Below are positions 29,275-39,067 of a stretch of DNA of 64,000 nucleotides, one piece after another. The notes under the pieces were generated by a model, which worked only from the letters and a program-made list of their open reading frames with translations, did no database searches and was not told where the DNA came from. The DNA is from Pseudoalteromonas luteoviolacea. Its GTDB lineage: Bacteria > Pseudomonadota > Gammaproteobacteria > Enterobacterales > Alteromonadaceae. Each line of letters starts with the position of its first letter. The first letter of the stretch is position 1. Location of the stretch: NCBI RefSeq assembly GCF_000814765.1, contig NZ_JWIC01000004.1:186001-250000 (forward strand), written 5' to 3'. A program made the translations under genes and the position numbers.

Positions 29275-30267
29275 ATGCAGAGAGTTAAAGTGCACAGCAC
29301 GAATGACAGTAAAAGTATTAAAAGCATACGGTATTTGAATAAATCCTTTCGTTCTAGAAAACATGCACTAAACCAAAAAACAATATATTTATATTGCCCA
29401 GAATCTGCTGTGCAAGAAGTATTAGCGTGCTGCGAAGATTATGACTTTGAAGTTGTAATTAATGACTATAGCTTGAGAACATTTAGCCGAAAGGTAATTT
29501 GTCATTATCACAGCTCTATGTTAGACAAAGAGCAAAAGCTATTTTTAATTCGTGCTATGGAATATGGCTCATGGGTTGAGCCTTTAGTAAGTTATCTAGA
29601 TGACAGAAATAGCTATTCAGAAGTTAAGTTATTAAATAGTGGTTATTTTTTGCATCAGAAGGCATTCTCTATTCTTTCGACACAAAGAAATCAATATATA
29701 AAAAGGGCAATAGATTTAGTGTTGTCTTTAACTGCCTTAATCTTACTATTTCCAATATTGATCTTAGTGGCTATTGCTATTCGATTGGAAAGCAAAGGCA
29801 GTATTATTTATAAACAAATGCGTGTTGGCCAATTTAACCAAGAGTTTAATGTTTTTAAATTTAGATCTATGGTCCAAAATGCAGAAAATGGTAAAGCACA
29901 GTGGGCAAAGAAAAATGATCCTAGAATAACAAAGGTAGGTTCGTTTATAAGAAAAACGAGATTAGATGAATTACCACAACTGATAAATGTTATTAAAGGT
30001 GAAATGTCTCTTGTGGGTCCTCGCCCAGAACGTGAGGTGTTTATTACAGAGCTTGAAAAAGAGATACCTTATTATAGGTTTAGACACTCTGTTAAACCAG
30101 GTATTACTGGCCTTGCACAAGTATCGTATCCTTATGGTGATTCGATTGAAGATGCAATTTGGAAACATAAATATGATATCTACTACATTAAGCATCATAC
30201 TATATTAAATGATCTTGTTATTCTGATTAAGACAGTTAAGGTTGTTTTATTTGGTATGGGTAGGTAG
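29275..30267 (+). CDS. Polyprenyl-phosphate sugar-1-phosphate transferase (initiating transferase)
   Basis: Starts repeat-unit assembly by moving a sugar-1-phosphate onto undecaprenyl phosphate at the inner membrane. 330 residues. The C-terminal catalytic module is complete: a hydrophobic membrane segment at about 146-168, the basic KFRSM segment (195-199), the catalytic DE at 231-232 in RLDELPQ, and VGPRP at 247-251. The N-terminal 140 residues are soluble-looking and lack the four membrane segments of WbaP/WcaJ. The sugar transferred cannot be told from sequence. Confidence 0.88.
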   Translation: MQRVKVHSTNDSKSIKSIRYLNKSFRSRKHALNQKTIYLYCPESAVQEVLACCEDYDFEVVINDYSLRTFSRKVICHYHSSMLDKEQKLFLIRAMEYGSWVEPLVSYLDDRNSYSEVKLLNSGYFLHQKAFSILSTQRNQYIKRAIDLVLSLTALILLFPILILVAIAIRLESKGSIIYKQMRVGQFNQEFNVFKFRSMVQNAENGKAQWAKKNDPRITKVGSFIRKTRLDELPQLINVIKGEMSLVGPRPEREVFITELEKEIPYYRFRHSVKPGITGLAQVSYPYGDSIEDAIWKHKYDIYYIKHHTILNDLVILIKTVKVVLFGMGR

Positions 30268-30311
30268 TTCTCTAAAATTTGCAATTAAGTTTAATAACCT
30301 AGGTCGTATTG

Positions 30312-31250
30312 ATGAGCTCGCAAAAAAACTTTGATGAAAACTCAGTTACTCTATTGGAATTACTCCAATGGCTGTGGCGTGATAAATTAGTAATTATCAT
30401 TATAGTGGCTGTTTTCTCAGTTGCATCAGTATATTACGCACTTTCGCAAGCAGATGAATATAAGGCTGATGCAATATTATCACCTTCTAACTCACAGCCC
30501 AGGCCTGGACTTGGTGGTGAATTAGGGGGACTTGCTGCTATTGCTGGTGTGAATCTTGGTTCTTCTGACTCTGGCCAAGTTGCTCTAGCTATTGAGGTGA
30601 TGCAATCTCGCAGCTTTATCTCAGAGTTCATTGAACGTCATGAGCTGGTCATACCCATTATGGCTTCAATCGATTGGAATTCATCAGAAGACAAACTGAT
30701 TTATGACCCTGAAATTTATGATGTTAATACTCAGCAATGGCTTAGGCCTAAGAGAGGGTTGAGAAAAGAGAAACCTTCTTTTCAAGAAGCTTATGAGAAG
30801 TTTGTTACTGACATATTCACTATATCAAAGGATAAAGAGAGTAACTCGTACACAGTATCAATGATGCATTATTCGCCTTACCTTGCTGAAAGGTGGGTAA
30901 ATCTAATCATAACTGATATTAATAAAGAGATGAGAAAGCGTGCTATAGTAGAGGCTTCGAACAATTTAACTTATCTAAATTTACAGTTAGATAAAACCTC
31001 TGTAGTGGAGATGCACTCTACGCTTTATGAGTTGGTAAAAGAGCAAACTAAGAGCTTGATGTTGGCGAGTGCACAAGAAGAATTTGTATTTAAGATTGTT
31101 GATCCAGCAGTTACCCCTGAGATGAAAGTAAAACCAAAGAGGGCTTTACTATGTATTATCGGTAGTATTTTGGGTTTGGTTTTAGGTATGGCTGTATCAT
31201 TTATCCGTTTTATATTAAGAAAGGATAGAGAAAAGTTGCAGCTACAATAG
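30312..31250 (+). CDS. wzz: Wzz-type chain-length determinant protein (OtnB-like)
   Basis: 312 residues from the ATG at 30312; the TTG one codon earlier is unlikely. It has two membrane segments (about 26-46 and 276-298) around a periplasmic coiled-coil domain, with the glycine-rich PGLGGELGGLAAIAG segment near 68-82 common in this family. No tyrosine-kinase domain, so it regulates chain length of a Wzy-made polymer. The pair with the large SLBB protein matches the OtnA-OtnB arrangement of vibrios. Confidence 0.85.
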   Translation: MSSQKNFDENSVTLLELLQWLWRDKLVIIIIVAVFSVASVYYALSQADEYKADAILSPSNSQPRPGLGGELGGLAAIAGVNLGSSDSGQVALAIEVMQSRSFISEFIERHELVIPIMASIDWNSSEDKLIYDPEIYDVNTQQWLRPKRGLRKEKPSFQEAYEKFVTDIFTISKDKESNSYTVSMMHYSPYLAERWVNLIITDINKEMRKRAIVEASNNLTYLNLQLDKTSVVEMHSTLYELVKEQTKSLMLASAQEEFVFKIVDPAVTPEMKVKPKRALLCIIGSILGLVLGMAVSFIRFILRKDREKLQLQ

Positions 31251-31267
31251 AACTTAATTAGCCTATC

Positions 31268-32353
31268 ATGTATTTATTAACAACCTTGCTTTGCGTATCA
31301 TATCTATATTTATTAGATAGAAGGTTCGATAAGTTTGCGTTTCTATTGGTCATAACCCCTATCGCTTTTTTATATTTTCAGGTTCCTGCATTACAAAATG
31401 ATGTTGGAACTGATTATATGTCCTATGTTGAAATGTATAGGTATGGTTATAATATTGAGTTTTATTATAACAAAAAGGAATGGGTGTTTTATTCAATATT
31501 AAAGATTGCAACGGCGTTTAGCTTGGGCGAGCAGTCAATTTTCGTTCTCGTTTCACTAGTATATACTTTTTTTTGGGTCTACCTGATTTGCTTGTTGAAA
31601 AATGCAGGGTATCGAGTATGGCTTATTGTTTTGCTCTATTTTACAGTAACAGGAATATATCAAAATCAATTGAATGGCTTACGTCAATATATGGCAATTG
31701 CTATTCTTCCTTGTGTCTTTGTATTGCTGTACCAGAGAAAATATTTTGTAGCGACTATACTTACAGCCATTGCAACCTTGTGTCATGCATCATTTATATT
31801 AGTTTACCCTTTTTTATTTGTTTTTTTATTTAGGCCAACGCCTAAAAAAATTGCATTTTTATTCATATTCGGATTTGCAACATCAGCGTTTTTCATTCCA
31901 AAACTTTTACCAGTTATAGTTAATATGCTATTCGGAAATTATGCTGGCTATTTTGATAGTGAATTATCAGCAAGTGCTAACTTGTTGTCTGTTTTAACCA
32001 AACTTTATTATTTTCCCTTGTTCATTTGGGCATTTGTGAAATATTGTAAATCATATAGGGAAGAGGCTAATAATAAAAATTATAAAATGTTAATGTATTT
32101 TTTTATGGTTTTAGCTGTAACGTATTGGCTTTTTATCGTAAATATGTATTTTGGCTTTTTTGGTAGAGTTTCTCAGTATTTTATGATTTTTTATATATTC
32201 CCAATATATTACCTTGTTGATAAGCTTATAAAAGAAAAAAGAACTTACCTTACTATAGTGATTTTTGCTTATCTGCTTCTCCCATATATTTTGAAGGTAA
32301 CTCTATTTGCAACTGCTGAATATGAGTACCAAACAATTTTAGGATTACTCTAA
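31268..32353 (+). CDS. wzy: EpsG-family membrane protein, probable repeat-unit polymerase (Wzy) 1
   Basis: 361 residues with about ten membrane segments. GTDYMSYVEMY near residue 53 and GLRQYMAIAI near 140 are the EpsG-family marks that include polymerases of surface polysaccharides. Strongly AT-rich, like its neighbours. The gene abuts the following glycosyltransferase. Polymerase function is inferred from family and neighbours; sequence alone does not prove it. A second member of the family lies at 59570-60580. Confidence 0.75.
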   Translation: MYLLTTLLCVSYLYLLDRRFDKFAFLLVITPIAFLYFQVPALQNDVGTDYMSYVEMYRYGYNIEFYYNKKEWVFYSILKIATAFSLGEQSIFVLVSLVYTFFWVYLICLLKNAGYRVWLIVLLYFTVTGIYQNQLNGLRQYMAIAILPCVFVLLYQRKYFVATILTAIATLCHASFILVYPFLFVFLFRPTPKKIAFLFIFGFATSAFFIPKLLPVIVNMLFGNYAGYFDSELSASANLLSVLTKLYYFPLFIWAFVKYCKSYREEANNKNYKMLMYFFMVLAVTYWLFIVNMYFGFFGRVSQYFMIFYIFPIYYLVDKLIKEKRTYLTIVIFAYLLLPYILKVTLFATAEYEYQTILGLL

Positions 32354-33484
32354 ATGTCAAAAAAAAAGATTTGCATTGTAGCTCCAATTCATATTTGGGA
32401 TGATGTAAGAGTATATAAAAAACAAGCAGTTTCACTAGCTGCCAGCGGGTTCGATGTAACTTTGATTGCGAGAATGGATGCAGAGTTAGATGGCACAATA
32501 CAAGAGGGTGTCCACTTAGTCAGATCAAAAATATCAGATAAAGGGAAAATTGGCAGGATTGCATTTATTTACCGAGTATTTCTCCAAGCGTTAAAATGCC
32601 GAGCAGATATTTATCATCTACATAATCCTAACAGCATTCCAATCGTTATTCTTCTGTCATTACTATCTAGACAAGTGGTTTATGACACGCATGAAGACTA
32701 TTCACAACGTCTACTTTTTCGAGAGTGGATCCCGAAAAGCTTTAGAAAATTGTTATGTTGGCTTGTTTCAAACTTGGAAAAGTGTGCAGCTAGAGCTTCA
32801 GAGTTTTCAATTGCAACCCAAACTTCTGTAGTGAAAAGGTTGGGTAACAATGCAATTTTAATTGGTAATTCACCTAGGTACAGTCCTGATCTCGTAGAGA
32901 AGGTTAAACAAAATAGCAGGAACATTGTTAAGTCAGATAGCTTTAGATTAGTTTATCTGGGCGCTATTAATGAGTCTCGGGGGATCAGCGATATTGTTAA
33001 TTCGCTGGAGTCAATCAACAAACATGCAGATACTAGACTATGGTTAATTGGAGATATTCCTTCAGCCTATAGACTGGAGCTAGAAAACTTACCGGGCTGG
33101 TCATTTGTCGACTACCTGGGAAGGCTAGAACAAGATTCTGCATTTGCTTATGTTTCACTATCTGATTTGGGTCTAATTTGTATTCATGATGTTGGGGACC
33201 ATGCTAAAACTGACCCTAATAAGCTATATGAATATATGTCATTTGGAGTTCCTTTTGTGGCTAGTAACTTTAGTGCTTGGAAAGAAAAGCTAAAATCAGT
33301 CAATGCTGGTTTATTCATCGAGCCCAATGACCCAGAAAAGCTAGCTGAGACTATTATAGAGTGCACTGGAAGAGTCGATGAGCTCCAAGAACTCGGTAGA
33401 CAGGGAGTAAAGTTTGTTGAGCAGAATAACTGGTCTCAAGAGTTTTCCAAGCTAGAACAAAATTATAGAGAAGTCCTTAAATGA
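32354..33484 (+). CDS. Glycosyltransferase family 4
   Basis: 376 residues, cytoplasmic. GT-B fold: the N-terminal acceptor domain begins with ICIVAPIHIWDDVRVYKKQ, and the C-terminal donor domain contains LGAINESRGI (about 197) and the nucleotide-sugar contact region KLYEYMSFGVPFVAS (about 291). The start directly follows the previous stop and the end overlaps the next gene by four bases, so it is in the part A operon. Donor and acceptor are unknown. Confidence 0.85.
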   Translation: MSKKKICIVAPIHIWDDVRVYKKQAVSLAASGFDVTLIARMDAELDGTIQEGVHLVRSKISDKGKIGRIAFIYRVFLQALKCRADIYHLHNPNSIPIVILLSLLSRQVVYDTHEDYSQRLLFREWIPKSFRKLLCWLVSNLEKCAARASEFSIATQTSVVKRLGNNAILIGNSPRYSPDLVEKVKQNSRNIVKSDSFRLVYLGAINESRGISDIVNSLESINKHADTRLWLIGDIPSAYRLELENLPGWSFVDYLGRLEQDSAFAYVSLSDLGLICIHDVGDHAKTDPNKLYEYMSFGVPFVASNFSAWKEKLKSVNAGLFIEPNDPEKLAETIIECTGRVDELQELGRQGVKFVEQNNWSQEFSKLEQNYREVLK

Positions 33485-34308
33485 AAATTTCATCCTTATA
33501 TAAAATAGTTAGCTCAAATCTTAAAACTATAGTTAGTTATCACTATAGTATATTAAAGTATAAAAGAGAGAACTGTATATTAGTAAACTATTTTAAAGGT
33601 GTCCCTAACTGGGGGGATGACTTGAATCAATACCTTATTGAAAAAGTTTCTGGAAAAAAACTAGTTATATACCCTTATTCCAAAAGAAAGCATGTTCTTG
33701 GTATCGGCTCTATATTACACAGGGCGAGAGATAATAGCTCAGTTTGGGGAAGCGGTTTTATATCAAAGGACAGTGGCACAAAAAGCAAACTGGATGTTTT
33801 TTTATTAAGAGGTCCTTTAACAGCGGAAAAGCTGGGCTTCAAAGACGTTCCTTATGGGGATCCTGGAGTTTGTATAAGAAAGTATTATTCGCCTAAGCCT
33901 ACTAAAAAGTATAAGTATGGTTTAATTCCTCACCATGTAGATAAGGGAAACTCAGTTGTTAAGGCTTGGGCAAGCCGTAAAGACACACTATTTATTGATA
34001 TTCAACAGGATATAGAACCTTTTATTGATCAACTTCTTAGCTGTGAAACGATTATCTCTTCATCACTTCATGGGCTAATCGCTTCTGACTCTTACTCAAT
34101 ACCAAATACACATGTTGTATTTTCAGATAAACTGTTAGGTGGCTGTTTTAAATTTGATGATTATTCACTTGGTGTTAGTGGGAAAAAGAGAAAGCCAATT
34201 TATATTAAAGAAGGCCAGGATATAGAAAGTCTTGAAACTAGTTTCTACTATAACGAAATTTCAGATTCAAAAATAGAACAAATTCTTAGCCTATTCCCTA
34301 GAACTTAA
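33481..34308 (+). CDS. Polysaccharide pyruvyl transferase family protein
   Basis: 275 residues. It shows the family pattern: NYFKGVPNWGDDLNQYL near the N terminus, LRGPLTAEKLG, YGDPGVC, and the closing SSSLHGLIASDSY segment (about 193-205). These enzymes transfer pyruvate from phosphoenolpyruvate to form a ketal on a sugar, adding a negative charge; some relatives have other roles. It overlaps the upstream glycosyltransferase by four bases. Pyruvylation of the part A polymer is inferred. Confidence 0.82.
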   Translation: MKISSLYKIVSSNLKTIVSYHYSILKYKRENCILVNYFKGVPNWGDDLNQYLIEKVSGKKLVIYPYSKRKHVLGIGSILHRARDNSSVWGSGFISKDSGTKSKLDVFLLRGPLTAEKLGFKDVPYGDPGVCIRKYYSPKPTKKYKYGLIPHHVDKGNSVVKAWASRKDTLFIDIQQDIEPFIDQLLSCETIISSSLHGLIASDSYSIPNTHVVFSDKLLGGCFKFDDYSLGVSGKKRKPIYIKEGQDIESLETSFYYNEISDSKIEQILSLFPRT

Positions 34309-34313
34309 GTTTT

Positions 34314-35571
34314 ATGAGAAGAGTTTTAGAGTTTTATCGGCAGCCATTTTATAGGCAAACTGTTAACGTGTTTATTGCTAAGGTGATTGCGTCTTTAGTG
34401 GGTTTTATCACTACTGCACAGTTAATAAGGAGCCTTGGTGGGGAAAGTGCTAGTAGCTATTTCTTTTTGATCGCTGTGATATCTGTTTTAACTGCAGTTT
34501 CTAGTTTGGGTTCTCCAGATGCAATCTTAAAGACTGTGGCGATCAACAAAGAAGCTACTGGCTTGGTAAAGAAAGTGGTTGTTGTAGTATGTTCTATTTC
34601 AATAGCAGCGTCATTAGCTCTAACACTTATAGTGTTTGTTATTACCAGATTTGTGCATTTATCTAATGATGGCTATTTGTGGTTGTCTGTGTTAACTGTA
34701 TTGCCGATGGCTACGATAGTGCTTGTACTCGCTTCTGCTATTCAAGGTAAAGGCTATGTAGTTTGCGCAATGATTATTTCTGGTCTATTCCAGAACTCAA
34801 TAGTACTAGTTTCCCTTTTTACTTTTGCTGATTCATATGGTGAAGTTGTTCAAGTTTTTGCATTCGCAAACTTGCTTGCTTGTTTGTTTGCTTATCTTCT
34901 TCTTAAGGGAGATTGGCGTGATAAAACTAGCGACTTTGATTGGCGCCGTTTCAAGTCTACTTGTTCGTCAATGTTAGTGACCCAATGTGTCACTCAGTAT
35001 AATAATAACTCAGCTATTTTATTACTGGGGTTTTTATGGGTGGGCAGTGATATTTCAATCATCGCTATATCTCTAAAAATAGCAACTCTGCTTGGATTTA
35101 TAATTATATCTGTAAATAAGGTTGTTGCCCCTCAAATAGCAAGAATTTATAAAAATTCTAATTTGGATGAACTCCAAAAAATTATAACAAAGTCAACACG
35201 GCTTATGTGGGGGTTATGTCTTCCAGCTGTACTTATTATGCTGTTTTTTTAGCCCTGAGTTGTTAGCGTTTGTAGATGAGTCATTTAGAGAACAATACAT
35301 CATTCTCGTTATACTCGCTGTAGGTCAGTTTGTTAACGTGTTGACGGGTAATGTCGGTTTACTGTTATCAATGACTGGCTTTGAAAAATTACAAAGGAAT
35401 ATATTGCTTTGTTCTTTGTTTTTTTCAACTTTGATTGGTGTTGTATTGATAAAGTCACACGGTCCAGTTGGTGCTGCAGTTATGGTGACTTTTAATACTA
35501 TTTTTGTTAATTTAACTTCTTACTTTTTTGTTTTGACTAAAGTGAGAATTAACACGTTAAAAGTAATTTAG
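34314..35571 (+). pseudogene. wzx: Wzx-type flippase split by a frameshift at a T7 tract
   Basis: The first 312 codons (34314-35252) encode a polysaccharide-biosynthesis membrane protein of the flippase superfamily with eight or nine membrane segments. They end at TAG immediately after a run of seven T (35244-35250). Moving one base forward restores the frame: FFSPELLAFVDESF continues through further membrane segments to 35571, giving about 418 residues in all, the normal length for Wzx. So either one T is extra (mutation, phase variation or sequencing error) or ribosomes shift +1. The function would be to flip lipid-linked repeat units. Confidence 0.82.
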
Positions 35572-35577
35572 TTTATT

Positions 35578-36558
35578 ATGAGTAAAAAGGTTAGTGTATT
35601 AATACCTGTCTATGGTGTTGAAAAGTATCTTCCTGAGTTTTTGGGGAGATTAAAGTCTCAAAAAATAAATGATGTAGAGTATATTATAGTTAATGATGCA
35701 TCTCCTGATAATTCTCATAATTTAATCACTGAGGAAATTAAAGGTGATGAACGCTTTGTGTACATAAACAAACCTCAGAATGAAGGTTTGTATGCTGCGA
35801 GGCAAGACGCATTTGATATTTCTACTGGTGAATACATCATTAATTTAGATCCAGATGACTATGTTTCTGAAAGCTTTATTGATGATATGTATAACTTTGG
35901 TTCATTGAACTCTCTCGATATTATCGTAAGCAATGTTCAATTGATATCTGAAAATAGTGAAATAATTAATAATTCAAAGTCAATTATAAGAAATGAAAAC
36001 TTTTTATATGATAAAGATAACCTATCTAGTCTGATTTCCACACCTTATGCCACATGGTGTCGAATGTATAAACGTTCATTATTAGTTAAGACTGGATATA
36101 GGTATGTTCAAGGTGAACTTTTTTTAACTAACTATCATTTTTTAAAAGGTGTCCGTTCTGGATTTTCTAGTTCGAGTACTTATTTTTATCGTATTAGAGA
36201 TAATAGTATGTCATCGACTTCTCGTTCATCGAAAAAGTTGAGCGAAAAGTTATCCTGTGAAAGTATATCTGATTTTAGTGATAAAATTGAAAAGCTTGGA
36301 TTGGAAGTTGCGTATAAAGAAGAGTATTTTTTATTTAATAACTTATCTTTCACCAAGTTGGTTTTTATATCTTGTGTCCATAATAAAGATATAAATAAGT
36401 TCAAATATATGAAAAAAACGATTTCCGGTGAATTTCCAGCTTCTATAGTAAATATAATAAAAAATTACAAAAGTATTCCCAAAGAGCTATTAGTTTTTAC
36501 TACACTCGAGTTTTTTGGCCTTACTCGCCTCATGCTTTATATCAAAAGCAAAAAGTAA
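35578..36558 (+). CDS. Glycosyltransferase family 2 (first copy)
   Basis: 326 residues. GT-A fold: SVLIPVYGVEKYL at the N terminus, IIVNDASPDNS near 37-47, and the metal-binding DPDD at about 93-96. The C-terminal 200 residues are variable and very AT-rich in the DNA. It starts six bases after the flippase stop. Acceptor and donor cannot be told. Confidence 0.85.
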   Translation: MSKKVSVLIPVYGVEKYLPEFLGRLKSQKINDVEYIIVNDASPDNSHNLITEEIKGDERFVYINKPQNEGLYAARQDAFDISTGEYIINLDPDDYVSESFIDDMYNFGSLNSLDIIVSNVQLISENSEIINNSKSIIRNENFLYDKDNLSSLISTPYATWCRMYKRSLLVKTGYRYVQGELFLTNYHFLKGVRSGFSSSSTYFYRIRDNSMSSTSRSSKKLSEKLSCESISDFSDKIEKLGLEVAYKEEYFLFNNLSFTKLVFISCVHNKDINKFKYMKKTISGEFPASIVNIIKNYKSIPKELLVFTTLEFFGLTRLMLYIKSKK

Positions 36559-36582
36559 TTGATTAGTGGTTGGGAAAATTAT

Positions 36583-37335
36583 ATGCCTATAGTATCTGTT
36601 ATTATGCCGAGCTATAACTCGGAGAAAACAATTTCTGAGAGTGTACAGAGCGTTCTTTCACAATCTTTCGATAGTTGGGAGTTGATCATTGTTGATGATA
36701 ACTCTACAGATAGTACGTGGGAAATTATAGAAGAGCTTCAGGGCTCAAATAGCAAAATTAGAGCTTTTAGAAATCAAGAAAACAAAGGAGCCGGCGGCAG
36801 CCGTAATCTGGCTATTGATAAGGCTTCAGGAAGATATATAGCATTCCTTGACTCAGATGATATTTGGGCTCCGGAAAAGCTAGCAGAACAAATTGCTTTT
36901 ATGCAATCAAATGATTACCCTTTTACATATACTTATTATCAAAGCTTTAATAGTAACAGAGAGTTAGGAGTGACAAAAGCGCCTGACTCCATCTCATATA
37001 ATGAACTTTTGTACAGTAATGTAATTGGTTGTCTAACAGCAATTTACGATTCTGAGTATTTTGGAAAGCGTTATATGCCTTTAATCCGAAAACGCCAAGA
37101 TATGGGGTTATGGTTAGAGCTTTTGTCTGCTACTCCAAGAGCATATTGCCTGACAAAAAACCTAGCAAAATACAGGGTAGATAGTGGTATGACTGCAAGT
37201 AAAACAAGTGTTTTAAGCTATCAATGGCGGTTCTATAGAGATGTGGTAAAGCTTGGTTTCTTTAAGACAATATGTGTTTTTTCTGTTTATGCTCTTAAAG
37301 GGTTTATTAAAAATAGAAAGCGATATATGGATTAA
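36583..37335 (+). CDS. Glycosyltransferase family 2 (second copy, WcaA-like)
   Basis: 250 residues from the ATG at 36583, placing VSVIMPSYNSEKTI at the N terminus as in the family; an in-frame TTG at 36559 would add eight residues. IIVDDNSTDST and the LDSDDIW metal site are clear. Last gene of part A; a 319-base gap with a new candidate promoter follows, so the operon probably ends here. Confidence 0.85.
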   Translation: MPIVSVIMPSYNSEKTISESVQSVLSQSFDSWELIIVDDNSTDSTWEIIEELQGSNSKIRAFRNQENKGAGGSRNLAIDKASGRYIAFLDSDDIWAPEKLAEQIAFMQSNDYPFTYTYYQSFNSNRELGVTKAPDSISYNELLYSNVIGCLTAIYDSEYFGKRYMPLIRKRQDMGLWLELLSATPRAYCLTKNLAKYRVDSGMTASKTSVLSYQWRFYRDVVKLGFFKTICVFSVYALKGFIKNRKRYMD

Positions 37336-37654
37336 ACTGCCTTTATTGAGTCGTCCATGATAAAAATTGGCGTCTTAACATTACAGTATGTCTATTTTAA
37401 ACTTTTAGTATGCAGTTTAGGGCTCTTTAAGCTGTTGCTACCTTAACTTTGTGTCTGTTTAGGCACTATTCTATGCCCAAAGGTGAGCTTATACGGATAT
37501 TTCATCTTTGGTTTTAGGCACCGAATCTTCATTACTGCCCTTGTGAAAATTGTATTTTTAAGCTGTTATGAGAGGTATAATATACACTTTCAAAGTTCCA
37601 CTGTAGTTCTCTATCCCATAGTTTAAGTAAAACTTCATACATTCAGGCATAAAC
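37336..37654. other. 319-base intergenic region before manC
   Basis: No gene seen. It holds an 11-base direct repeat TTTAAGCTGTT at 37426-37436 and 37557-37567, and a consensus TATAAT at 37576-37581 that may drive manC. The second repeat copy sits just upstream of that -10. No clear terminator for part A was found. Confidence 0.5.
37576..37581 (+). promoter_or_regulatory. Candidate -10 element for manC-manB
   Basis: Consensus TATAAT 73 bases before manC. The best -35 candidate, TTGTAT at 37550-37555, is 20 bases away, so the promoter is only tentative. Confidence 0.35.
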
Positions 37655-39067
37655 ATGATACTCCCAATCATTATGGCAGGCGGCTCCGGAACAAGGCTTT
37701 GGCCTTTATCTCGAGGTGATTATCCAAAACAATTTTTAAAGCTGCACGGTGAAAAGACTATGCTGCAAGAAACGGTCTCTCGCTTAACCGGACTTGATGC
37801 TGCACCAGTAATGTTAATTTGCAATGAAGAGCACCGATTTATTGCTGCTGAACAAATGCGTCAATTGAGTACGGTTCATGGGGGGATATTTTTAGAGCCT
37901 GTTGGCCGCAATACTGCGCCCGCAATTGCCATAGCAGCTTTTAAAGCCCTAGAAGACAATGATGATACCTTGCTACTGGTTTTAGCTGCTGATCATGTTA
38001 TTGAGGATAAAGAAGCATTTCAGTCAAGTATAAAATGTGCTGAGGCTCTAGCAGAACAGGGCAAATTAGTGACCTTTGGTATTGTTGGTCAAGAGCCAGA
38101 AACTGGGTATGGTTATATTAAGAGAGGTGAGGCCATTAAAAATGGCTATATCGTGGATTGTTTCATTGAGAAACCAGATTTAAAAACTGCACAGAGATTA
38201 GTAAACAGCGAGGATTACTATTGGAATAGCGGTATGTTTTTATTTAAGGCGAGTCGTTACTTAGAAGAGCTCAAGTTATTTAGACCCGATATTTATGATG
38301 CGTGTCAAAAGGCCGTACAGATTCAAATCAGTGACATGGACTTTGTGAGAATAGATAGAGCTGCATTTGAGGCTTGCCCGGATGAATCTATAGATTATGC
38401 GGTCATGGAGCACACTAAAGATGCGGTGGTTGTGCCTATGGATGTTGGGTGGAATGATGTCGGTGGTTTTGCTGCCCTTTGGGAGGTGCTAGAGCAAGAC
38501 AGTCAAGGTAATGCTTTTATCGGTGATGTTAAGTCTGTTGATACTAAAAACACCTTGGTTTTTGGTGGTGATAAGTTAGTTACGACAGTAGGTGTTGAAG
38601 ACTTAGTGGTGATTGATACTAAAGATGCAGTTTTAGTGGCACGTAAAAGTGAGTGCCAGAAAGTTAAGCAGATAGTACAGCAGTTAAAGGCTGATAAACG
38701 TTCTGAAGTGACTTTTCATCGTGAGGTTTATCGCCCATGGGGTAAATATTACTCGGTTGATAGTGGTGAGCGTTTTCAAGTTAAACGTATCACCGTAAAA
38801 CCGGGTGCAAAACTATCAGTGCAAATGCACCATCACCGCGCTGAGCACTGGATTGTTGTTTCTGGCACGGCGAAAGTGCAAATCGATGACACTGAGCAGT
38901 TTGTCACTGAAAATGAGTCTGTTTATATTCCAATTACCGCTGTTCATGCGCTTGAGAATCCAGGTAAAGTTGATCTGGAACTAATAGAGGTGCAATCAGG
39001 CTCGTATCTGGGGGAAGATGATATCGTTCGCTTTCAAGATCGCTATGGAAGAGTGACAGGTAAATGA
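37655..39067 (+). CDS. manC: ManC, mannose-1-phosphate guanylyltransferase / mannose-6-phosphate isomerase
   Basis: Bifunctional cytoplasmic enzyme making GDP-mannose. 470 residues. The N-terminal nucleotidyltransferase carries [12 protein letters not shown] (residues 9-20) and FIEKP (about 171). The C-terminal type II isomerase cupin has [15 protein letters not shown] (about 390-404). The stop overlaps the manB start by four bases. No GDP-mannose dehydratase is in the window, so mannose itself, or a product of genes elsewhere, is probably used. Confidence 0.95.
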   Translation: MILPIIMAGGSGTRLWPLSRGDYPKQFLKLHGEKTMLQETVSRLTGLDAAPVMLICNEEHRFIAAEQMRQLSTVHGGIFLEPVGRNTAPAIAIAAFKALEDNDDTLLLVLAADHVIEDKEAFQSSIKCAEALAEQGKLVTFGIVGQEPETGYGYIKRGEAIKNGYIVDCFIEKPDLKTAQRLVNSEDYYWNSGMFLFKASRYLEELKLFRPDIYDACQKAVQIQISDMDFVRIDRAAFEACPDESIDYAVMEHTKDAVVVPMDVGWNDVGGFAALWEVLEQDSQGNAFIGDVKSVDTKNTLVFGGDKLVTTVGVEDLVVIDTKDAVLVARKSECQKVKQIVQQLKADKRSEVTFHREVYRPWGKYYSVDSGERFQVKRITVKPGAKLSVQMHHHRAEHWIVVSGTAKVQIDDTEQFVTENESVYIPITAVHALENPGKVDLELIEVQSGSYLGEDDIVRFQDRYGRVTGK

